Shown here piece after piece: positions 1-6,685 of a stretch of DNA of 64,000 nucleotides. Numbering within the stretch: position 1 is the stretch's first letter; every line of letters begins with the position of its first letter. The notes beneath the pieces were generated by a model that saw only the letters and a list, made by a program, of their open reading frames with translations, searched no databases and was not told where the DNA came from. The stretch lies in contig DASXUY010000058.1 in NCBI GenBank assembly GCA_036504535.1, forward strand, positions 8,317-72,316, given 5' to 3'. Both the position numbers and the translations under genes were made by a program. This DNA comes from JARLGU01 sp036504535 (GTDB taxonomy: Bacteria > Armatimonadota > Armatimonadia > Armatimonadales > Capsulimonadaceae).

Positions 1-2
1 CG

Positions 3-1433
3 TCGCGCCATGCCGAGGGATTCTGCCTGTGGGATAGCAAGCTGACGGATTACACGTCGCTCAATAGCCCGTGCAAGCGGGATATCATCGCGGAGCTTTC
101 GGAGGCGTGCGCCAGGAAGAATGTGAGGTTCTGCCTCTACTTCAACTTCGAAACGTGGATGAACGAAGGCGATGATATCTGGAACACGCGGGGGCTCAGC
201 TACGCCGAATATATGACTGGCCAATTGACGGAGTTGCTGACGAATTACGGTCCGGTTGGCGTGGTGTGGTTCGACCACGGTCACCCGGAACTGACGCCGG
301 AGGTGATGGTTGGGATCGTCAATCACATCAAGCGACTGCAGCCGGATTGCCTCGTCAACAATAGGAGCATTGATCGCAAGTCATCTGTCAAATATGGTTA
401 CGACTACGTGTCGGCAGAACGTGTCATCCCCGTACGCCACTCGGATAACCATGACATTGCCATCGAAGTTTGCGACTCGATGGGTGTGAAATCATGGGGC
501 TATCACAAGGAAGAGGCGTTCTGGTCTGTTGGTGAATTGGCCCGGCGTGTGAGCCGTTGTGCTGCCAATGGCTACGTCTACTTGCTGAATGTTGAGCCGA
601 CGCCCGACGGCACCATCCACGAGGCCTGTGTCGAACGCGCGCGTTTGCTTGGTGATTGGGTGCGCCAGAACCGCCAGGAGCTGAATGCTGATCGTTCGAG
701 CTTTCAACCTGTTGACCCGAATCTGGAGAATGAGCCAACCATCGGGGTTGCGACGGTCGCCGGGACAAAGCTGCACCTGCATCTGCATGAGTGGCCCGTG
801 GCAGACGAAGTTCTCGTGCGAGCGGACGGGCAGCCGACTGCGGCTACTCTTTCGGGAGCACTGGGCACAGAGCTCAGTGTGGCAGCTGATAAGCGGGGCC
901 TATTGGTGCGTGGTCTCCCACCTGGACCACCGTCAGGTACGTCGCCGTGGATGTTGACGGTGGAGTGTGCAACTTCGCCGACCCTACGAGCAGAGGCGAC
1001 TGCGGGGCGCACATATACCCCCGCGCCGGGCGAGCCGATCTTCCTTTCACCGCGTGATGCGCAGCTTGACGGGCCGCCTGATCTCGGGGGAATCTCGCAG
1101 CACCTTAACTTCTTTCCCGATGGCAGCGTCTCTGTGGGACTATTGCATAAGGCAGGCGAAACGCTTACCTGGCGTGCGACGGTTGCCGAGGACGCGGAGT
1201 ATGACGTGTTCGGAAGTTTTGGCACATCGCCCGATCAAGCGGCTGGTGAGTTTGTTTTGAGTAGCGGCTCGTCGACTCTCACCGGCGGCACGTGGCCCAC
1301 AGCGGGCTACGCCAGCCCGGTGAGCAAGCGTCTTGGCCGATTGCGCCTGGCTGCGGGAGAGAATCGCATCGTGTTCAAGGTGACGCGAGCGAACTTTTCC
1401 GACGTTTACGGGCTATCGTTGGCGCGGGTGTGA
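3..1433 (+). CDS. alpha-L-fucosidase-like GH29 enzyme, 5' end outside window
   Basis: The reading frame is open from base 3 and the start lies upstream of the window. The visible part begins inside the GH29 (beta/alpha)8 barrel with RHAEGFCLWDS, the counterpart of the family motif KHHDGFxLW, and continues through VVWFDHGHPE, whose Asp (codon 273-275) sits where GH29 enzymes carry the catalytic nucleophile. About 250 further residues form a beta-rich C-terminal region with no family I can name. The second His of the usual His-His pair is Ala here and the Asp is Glu, so fucose recognition may be altered. The gene is followed after 108 bp by a second GH29, so the two look co-transcribed. The signal peptide status cannot be judged. 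Confidence 0.85.
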   Translation, partial: SRHAEGFCLWDSKLTDYTSLNSPCKRDIIAELSEACARKNVRFCLYFNFETWMNEGDDIWNTRGLSYAEYMTGQLTELLTNYGPVGVVWFDHGHPELTPEVMVGIVNHIKRLQPDCLVNNRSIDRKSSVKYGYDYVSAERVIPVRHSDNHDIAIEVCDSMGVKSWGYHKEEAFWSVGELARRVSRCAANGYVYLLNVEPTPDGTIHEACVERARLLGDWVRQNRQELNADRSSFQPVDPNLENEPTIGVATVAGTKLHLHLHEWPVADEVLVRADGQPTAATLSGALGTELSVAADKRGLLVRGLPPGPPSGTSPWMLTVECATSPTLRAEATAGRTYTPAPGEPIFLSPRDAQLDGPPDLGGISQHLNFFPDGSVSVGLLHKAGETLTWRATVAEDAEYDVFGSFGTSPDQAAGEFVLSSGSSTLTGGTWPTAGYASPVSKRLGRLRLAAGENRIVFKVTRANFSDVYGLSLARV

Positions 1434-1443
1434 TTCTTGGGAG

Positions 1444-1489
1444 TTTAGGAACGCTCGGGCCGCTGGGCCTTCTTTATAAAAGGGTGGCC
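1444..1489 (+). repeat. half copy of the CGCTCGGGCCGC interspersed repeat
   Basis: The sequence between the first two GH29 genes contains AGGAACGCTCGGGCCGC followed by TTCTTTATAAAAGGGTGGC. It is nearly identical to the left arm of the 137-bp element at 17142-17278. No right arm follows, so this is a partial copy. The rest of the 108-bp gap shows no obvious promoter. Confidence 0.6.
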
Positions 1490-1541
1490 ACGGCTGATTT
1501 TGATTTAACATGGACATCGTGTTGATAGGGGCCCTCACAAT

Positions 1542-2858
1542 ATGCTGACTACTGACGCATCGACTAGCAACATCGCCGCAAGCGAGGCTCACGCGGCTGG
1601 ACCCGAGTATTTGTTCGCCAGCGCCGAGGAAATGCAGTGGTGGCGGGATGCGAAGTTCGGGTTGTTTGTCCACTGGGGGCCTGCGTCGCTTGGCGGCGGC
1701 GACATAAGCTGGTGCCGCAAGGGGCCGGAGCGCATCGGCGACCATCAGACGGTGGTGGAACCGCAGATCCCTGCCGACGTCTACGATGCGCTGTATCGCG
1801 AGTTCAACCCGACGCTGTTCGATGCGCGCCAGTGGGTGGAAATCGTCAAAGCGGCTGGCATGAAGTATATCGTGCTGACCGCAAAACACCACGACGGGTT
1901 TTGTCTGTGGGATACGCGCCTCACACAGCACAAATCGACCGCGCCAGATTGTCCCGCACAGCGTGATATCGTCGCCGAACTCGCGGATGCGTGTCACGAC
2001 GCGGGGATCAAACTGGGAATCTATTACTCCGCGCGAGACTGGTACCACCCCGACTACCTCACCGAGAACCACGAGCGGTATCTCGCGTTTTACCACGCGC
2101 AGCTTCTCGAACTATTGGCCAACTACGGGAAAGTGGACGTGTTGTGGTTCGATCATATTGGCGGCCCACTCACCAAGTGGGATCCTGATATCGTGCTCAA
2201 GATGGCGCGTCGCCTGCAGCCGGGGATTGTCATTAACAACCGCCTGCATATCTCGGTCAATGAGGGCCGCGACGACAGGTATGCCGCCGACTTCGACACG
2301 CCAGAGCAGGAGCTCGGGAAGTACAGAACCGACAGGGCGTGGGAGTCGTGCCTCTGCCTCGTGGGGCGCGTTTGGTCCTATAAGCCCGGCGGCGAAATGA
2401 TGCCGCTTGGGGAGTGCATCCATGCTGTGATCGCGTGTGCTGGCGGCGACGGTAACCTGCTGCTGAACACGGGACCGATGCCCGACGGCCGGATCGAACC
2501 AAGACAGGCTGAGCGCCTGGCTGAGGTCGGCGACTGGCTGCGGCGGTATGGCGAGTCGATCTACGGTACGCGCGGCGGTCCGTACAAACCGGGGGTGTGG
2601 GGCGCGTCGACGCATTCAGGACGGACGATCTACCTCCACGTTACATCGGCGGATGTGAACGCGCTAGAATTGCCAGCATTCCCGGCGTCAATCCTTTCGC
2701 ATCGGTCGCTGAACGGAGGGATAGCGACAGTTGGGGTAGGGGATGGTCGGTTGCGAATCGGTTTGGCAGATGTGGTACGCGGCGAATACGACACAGTGAT
2801 TGCTCTGGAGGTGGACGCGGAAGTCGATTCGAACGATCCAGCGTGGTTTCTTGGCTAG
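1542..2858 (+). CDS. GH29 alpha-L-fucosidase
   Basis: The 438-residue protein is predicted to hydrolyse terminal alpha-L-fucose. It has GLFVHWG near residues 40-46, KHHDGFCLWDT at 115-125, and VLWFDHIGG with the presumed nucleophile Asp204. The KHHDGF sequence is the canonical GH29 form, in contrast to the preceding gene. A short beta-rich tail follows the barrel from about residue 350. No signal peptide is visible, so a cytoplasmic location is likely. The ATG at 1542 lacks a clear Shine-Dalgarno sequence (CCTCACAAT precedes it). It lies 108 bp after another GH29 and 120 bp before a LacI-type regulator gene, which has its own promoter. Confidence 0.93.
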   Translation: MLTTDASTSNIAASEAHAAGPEYLFASAEEMQWWRDAKFGLFVHWGPASLGGGDISWCRKGPERIGDHQTVVEPQIPADVYDALYREFNPTLFDARQWVEIVKAAGMKYIVLTAKHHDGFCLWDTRLTQHKSTAPDCPAQRDIVAELADACHDAGIKLGIYYSARDWYHPDYLTENHERYLAFYHAQLLELLANYGKVDVLWFDHIGGPLTKWDPDIVLKMARRLQPGIVINNRLHISVNEGRDDRYAADFDTPEQELGKYRTDRAWESCLCLVGRVWSYKPGGEMMPLGECIHAVIACAGGDGNLLLNTGPMPDGRIEPRQAERLAEVGDWLRRYGESIYGTRGGPYKPGVWGASTHSGRTIYLHVTSADVNALELPAFPASILSHRSLNGGIATVGVGDGRLRIGLADVVRGEYDTVIALEVDAEVDSNDPAWFLG

Positions 2859-2928
2859 GAGACACCAGAGGAACTGCGCACGGGCATGCGCTTAGCGATA
2901 GCCGCTACAGCCGTCAGAAAATACCCTC

Positions 2929-2957
2929 TTGCGCTTTTGGGGCAGGTGTACTATAAT
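2929..2957 (+). promoter_or_regulatory. sigma70-type promoter of the LacI-family gene
   Basis: TTGCGC at 2929-2934 and TATAAT at 2952-2957 are separated by exactly 17 bp. Transcription should begin around 2964, leaving a leader of only about 15 nt before the ATG at 2979. Confidence 0.75.
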
Positions 2958-2961
2958 ATCT

Positions 2962-2975
2962 CCGAAGCGTTTCGG
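2962..2975. promoter_or_regulatory. palindromic candidate LacI-type operator
   Basis: CCGAAGCGTTTCGG is a 14-bp near-perfect palindrome (one mismatched pair) with a central CG at 2968-2969, the architecture of LacI/GalR operators. It overlaps the expected transcription start of the regulator gene, which suggests autorepression. I found no second clear copy in the other intergenic regions. Confidence 0.55.
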
Positions 2976-2978
2976 AAC

Positions 2979-4052
2979 ATGACACCAACTTTGAAACCAA
3001 ATCGCAAGGCGACACTCAACGATGTCGCACGGCACGCGGGAGTTGCGCTCTCTACGGCCTCGGCCGCTCTGAACGGGAAATCGGGCAAATACGCCGTGTC
3101 ACCGGAGAAGATGGCGGCTGTGATGCGTGCTGTCGAAGCGCTCAGCTTTGAGGTGAATCCGCATGCGAAGCGGCTGGTGACGGGACGGGACAGCGACACG
3201 ATTGGCTTGTTTACGCTCGACTTCGATACCGGTGTCGGCATGCAGAAGCTTCGCGAAATTCAGTATCTGCTAGTTCGCGAGGGCTACAACGTGCCCATCT
3301 ATTCAACGGCAGGTCCGGATATCGGGAGCAGCATGACGCGCAGCCGGCTTATGGCGTCGCTCAGGCTCCAGCAACCGCGCGCGATTGTGTCGGCATCGAA
3401 TGAGGACGAGGTTTTGCCAGAACTTCGCAAGTTTGTGGATGACGGCGGGATTCTGGTTATGTACGACCGCGAAACGTCGTTCGATTGCGATAAGGTCCTT
3501 TTTGATCGTCAGCAGAACACGTACGAAGCGACGGCGTACTTATTGAAACTGGGACACCGCAGTATCGGTTTTTATCACGATGGCAACCAGTCTGTGTCTC
3601 GCCAAATTCGTTTTCAAGGCTTTACCAGGGCATTGAACGAGTACGGCGGCTATACACGGGAAGAGTGGCTCGTAAACAGCGGGACGTACTACACGCGCAC
3701 CATACAGGAAGGTGGCGGGGAGCTGCTAGCGCGAACGTTCCTTGGATGGACTGAGCGCCCGACCGCGATGGTGGTGCTGAACGATGCGTCGGCGTCAGCG
3801 TTCGTTTCCGAGATCCAGCGCGCCGGAGTGCGGGTGCCCGAGGACTTATCGGTGGTTGGGCACGACAATCTGCCTATTGGTCGAATTGTAGCGCCGCGGC
3901 TTTCGACGGTGCGTCATCCGGTTGAAGAGATATCCAGCGAAGTTACTCACCTACTGCTATCAAGACTGAGTGGCCATTATTTGGGCCCGAGCCGTACGGT
4001 GATCGTTCAGGGTCACCTGATAGAGCGCGAAAGCGCAATGCAAGTTGGCTAG
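2979..4052 (+). CDS. LacI-family transcriptional regulator
   Basis: The 357-residue protein starts with a LacI helix-turn-helix (ATLNDVARHAGVALSTASAA, about residues 11-30), followed by the hinge region and a periplasmic-binding-protein-like effector domain (IGLFTLDF onward; AMVVLNDASASAFVSEIQRAG; LSVVGHDNLP). ATG 2979 is chosen because the DNA-binding domain begins right after it and the promoter and operator lie just upstream; an in-frame start at 2886 would lie upstream of the promoter. The N-terminal arm MTPTLKPNRK is basic. It probably senses a sugar released by the neighbouring hydrolases and controls itself and nearby genes. The next gene starts 47 bp downstream and may be co-transcribed. 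Confidence 0.92.
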   Translation: MTPTLKPNRKATLNDVARHAGVALSTASAALNGKSGKYAVSPEKMAAVMRAVEALSFEVNPHAKRLVTGRDSDTIGLFTLDFDTGVGMQKLREIQYLLVREGYNVPIYSTAGPDIGSSMTRSRLMASLRLQQPRAIVSASNEDEVLPELRKFVDDGGILVMYDRETSFDCDKVLFDRQQNTYEATAYLLKLGHRSIGFYHDGNQSVSRQIRFQGFTRALNEYGGYTREEWLVNSGTYYTRTIQEGGGELLARTFLGWTERPTAMVVLNDASASAFVSEIQRAGVRVPEDLSVVGHDNLPIGRIVAPRLSTVRHPVEEISSEVTHLLLSRLSGHYLGPSRTVIVQGHLIERESAMQVG

Positions 4053-4099
4053 CGGTTCTAAACCCCGCTAGCACAAATCGATACGAAGTTGAGGCATTT

Positions 4100-4876
4100 A
4101 TGAGAAAATCAGCGTTTACACTAATTGAACTTCTCGTCGTTATAGCCATTATAGCGATTCTCGCAGCTATACTCTTTCCAGTCTTCGCCAAAGCCCGCGA
4201 AAAGGCGCGCCAAACGACCTGCGCAAGCAACCAGAAGCAGCTGACGCTTGCCATGATCCAGTATTCGCAGGATTTCGATGAAGTCTATCCGTCGCGAAGC
4301 TACATCGTTGACCCCAATATCAGCTGGGTGCAGCAGGTGTATCCCTATGTCAAAACGTGGCTCGCGTACCAGTGCCCCGACGACACCGTGAAGCGTGCCG
4401 CCGCCAACTACGTTCCCGTTTCTTACACGATGGCTGACAACCTGCGTGGCGGCAAGGACTATATCAGTGACGGCTTCCACAAGGCCAACTCCGGCATGTC
4501 GGGTTATGTTCTTGAGAACACACCCTATTCGGGACGAGCGCAGACTGCATCGAATGTCGAGGCTCCTGCAACGACCTTGATGATCGTCGAGTACTACTCG
4601 CAGTACAACTACAATGGCACGGGGAACGGCGGCGATACAGCGTATGCGCCATCGTACAACTTCCCTTGCCAAATCCCGAATACCGGCTCTAACCTCTGGT
4701 GGCAGGACGGCTACACGGCTGGCATCGCTATCCACAATGACGGATGGAACTACGGCTTTGCTGATGGTCACGTCAAGTGGCTGCGACCTGAGCAGACTCT
4801 CGGCAAGACCGCTGCCTGCCTTGGATCGACACACCCTAACAACAAGGGCATGTGGACGATCGACCCGAACGACTAG
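4100..4876 (+). CDS. DUF1559-family pseudopilin-like protein
   Basis: The 258-residue protein has a type IV prepilin-like N-terminus: a short basic leader MRKSA, then FTLIELLVVIAIIAILAAIL, where cleavage before Phe and methylation would be expected. The hydrophobic helix is followed by FPVFAKAREKARQTTCASN, typical of DUF1559 proteins. The C-terminal part carries the H-x9-DG signature (HNDGWNYGFADGH, around residue 210-222). Such proteins are thought to be assembled into, or exported by, type II secretion or pilus-like machinery; their exact role is unknown. The gene lies 47 bp after a LacI-type regulator and is followed by a perfect hairpin. Isoleucine in the hydrophobic segment is encoded partly by ATA at 4142-4144, 4151-4153 and 4169-4171, unusual against the GC-rich background. 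Confidence 0.92.
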   Translation: MRKSAFTLIELLVVIAIIAILAAILFPVFAKAREKARQTTCASNQKQLTLAMIQYSQDFDEVYPSRSYIVDPNISWVQQVYPYVKTWLAYQCPDDTVKRAAANYVPVSYTMADNLRGGKDYISDGFHKANSGMSGYVLENTPYSGRAQTASNVEAPATTLMIVEYYSQYNYNGTGNGGDTAYAPSYNFPCQIPNTGSNLWWQDGYTAGIAIHNDGWNYGFADGHVKWLRPEQTLGKTAACLGSTHPNNKGMWTIDPND

Positions 4877-4890
4877 ATCGTGTCAATGGT

Positions 4891-4915
4891 GCCAGGGCAG
4901 GAAATCTGCCCTGGC
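4891..4915 (+). terminator. perfect 10-bp hairpin after pseudopilin gene
   Basis: GCCAGGGCAG, loop GAAAT, CTGCCCTGGC begins 15 nt after the stop codon. No T-run follows, so it could be a non-canonical terminator or a 3'-end stabiliser. Confidence 0.6.
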
Positions 4916-5004
4916 GGCTGGAATGTCTGTCGGACTTCGGTGTCAGAGTGCGGCGGTCATGATCGCCCCAACATGTGCGAGATCCTTGATATTTGAAGCA
5001 GTAC

Positions 5005-5033
5005 TTGACAAGGCAAATTGAGCGTAGTATGAT
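5005..5033 (+). promoter_or_regulatory. strong sigma70-type promoter upstream of GH29
   Basis: TTGACA at 5005-5010, a 17-bp spacer and TATGAT at 5028-5033 form a near-consensus promoter. The boxes are identical to those upstream of the GntR-type gene at 54558-54586. Confidence 0.75.
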
Positions 5034-5039
5034 GTAGAT

Positions 5040-5282
5040 CAATTATATGATGTGTCCTAAAAGGACTGTCGTGTAGATGTCACCTTCTTGTTTTCCCGCC
5101 GTAAGTTTTCATGTCCATGTAAGCCAATACCCCCGCAATCGTGACGGAAATACCTTCGCTATCATTGCAACCTTAAGTGCTTTGTAAAGGTCGCTTCGAA
5201 CCCGTAGACGCTACCACGCGTTTCGTTCACAAAACCGCATCCCAATTTCGCAAACTTCTTAGACTGAGAGCAAGAAACAACC
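5040..5282 (+). other. long 5' leader of the GH29 gene
   Basis: About 240 nt lie between the predicted transcription start and the ATG. It contains a small hairpin (GTCCT..AGGAC near 5056-5067) and AT-rich stretches. I do not recognise a riboswitch. The length leaves room for post-transcriptional control. Confidence 0.35.
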
Positions 5283-6626
5283 ATGTCAACGACTGCTTCC
5301 GAAGTTGCCGCAGGGCAGCACGCACAAATCGGGGTCCTCACGCAGACCGATAACCGCGAGGACCACACATCACACCCCGACGCCCAATGGTTCCCAGGCG
5401 CTGGTCTCGGCGTTTTCCTGCATTGGGGGATATCGTCGGTCACAGGTGAGGGGGATCTCTCCTGGTCCATGATGCACAGGCCAGCAGGCGGGCGCGTTGC
5501 GGCGGACAAGCAGTATGGGCCCTTCGCCGTCCAGCGAATCGTCCCGCCGGCGCAGTACTGGAAACAGGCCGAAGACTTCCTCGCGGATCGCTACGACCCG
5601 AAGAAGTGGATGGCGGCCCTCAAGGCAGCGGGAGTCCGCTATGCCGTCCTTACCACGAAGCACCATGACGGGTTTGCGCTTTGGCCGTCGAACGTGGGTG
5701 ATTTCAACACCAAGAACTATCTTGGCGGGCGCGACCTCGTCGGCGAGTTTGTGGAAGCGTGCCGCGAGTTCGATATCAAGATCGGCTTTTACTATTCGCC
5801 GCCGGACTGGTGGTTCGATCGCAACGTGATGTCATTCAACTATGGCGACAATAAGCCGACGATGGATATTCACCATCAGGCCGCCGACCTTAGCCATATC
5901 ACCGCTGAAGCGCGCGAGGCGCACGCGCAGGCGCACCGCGAGTTTGTGGCGGCGCAGACGGAAGAGTTGCTGACGCGCTATGGCAAGATCGACATCCTCT
6001 GGTTCGACGGCAGCGCGGACAACGCCATGAGCATGGAGCGTATCCGCGAGCTCCAGCCCGGCATATTGGTGAACCGACGCGGCCTCGGGATCGGGGACTT
6101 CGAGACACCGGAATGCGCGTTTCCGAAGGAGCCGATACCTGGCTGGTGGGAATACTGCCACATCTGGAACGACGGCGCGTGGGGCTATCTCAAGCACGAA
6201 ACTTACAAACCCATCGGGTGGCTGACCGGCGAACTGGTCAAGGCGCGCGCGTGGGGCGGCAACATGCTGATCAACATGGGGCCAGACATGCACGGCGAAC
6301 TACCCTATACCGCTTACCGACGACTGGAAGAGCTCGGCGAGTGGCTCAAAGTTCATGGCGAAGCTGTGTTCGATGTCGAAGCAGGGCCGTGGCCGGACAA
6401 GTGCAATGTCCCCGTGACCGTTCGCGGCGGCACGTGGTACATTCAGGCGCACGCGTTGGTCGAGGGTGATATAGTGCTGAGCGCTATAGACGCGCCAAAG
6501 TGCGCCCACTGGATGAGAAGCGGTGAGCCGGTTCAGTTCGCAGCCGTTGGAGGTACGTTCGTGTACGCACTGCCATCCGGGATGCCGTCCGCTGACGGTG
6601 ACGTGATCGTTGTCAACTGGGGCTAG
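5283..6626 (+). CDS. GH29 alpha-L-fucosidase
   Basis: The 447-residue protein is predicted to be a retaining alpha-L-fucosidase. GVFLHWGISS lies near residue 44, TTKHHDGFALW around 125-135, and IDILWFDGS carries the presumed nucleophile Asp242. The canonical His-His pair is present, so it should be fully active. There is no signal peptide. The leading 35 residues are polar and not conserved. Downstream of the barrel a short beta domain (about residues 375-447) ends the protein. It is driven by the promoter at 5005-5033 and is separated by 59 bp from the secreted GH2-like gene, so the two may form an operon. Confidence 0.93.
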   Translation: MSTTASEVAAGQHAQIGVLTQTDNREDHTSHPDAQWFPGAGLGVFLHWGISSVTGEGDLSWSMMHRPAGGRVAADKQYGPFAVQRIVPPAQYWKQAEDFLADRYDPKKWMAALKAAGVRYAVLTTKHHDGFALWPSNVGDFNTKNYLGGRDLVGEFVEACREFDIKIGFYYSPPDWWFDRNVMSFNYGDNKPTMDIHHQAADLSHITAEAREAHAQAHREFVAAQTEELLTRYGKIDILWFDGSADNAMSMERIRELQPGILVNRRGLGIGDFETPECAFPKEPIPGWWEYCHIWNDGAWGYLKHETYKPIGWLTGELVKARAWGGNMLINMGPDMHGELPYTAYRRLEELGEWLKVHGEAVFDVEAGPWPDKCNVPVTVRGGTWYIQAHALVEGDIVLSAIDAPKCAHWMRSGEPVQFAAVGGTFVYALPSGMPSADGDVIVVNWG

Positions 6627-6685
6627 CGCCCAATCTCCTTGACACCATAACCCAATAGAAACGCCTACACTGGAGTTTGCCACCC

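Noticed and set aside
6639..6671. TTGACA and TACACT upstream of the GH2 gene
   Set aside because: The spacer is about 21 bp, too long for a standard promoter.
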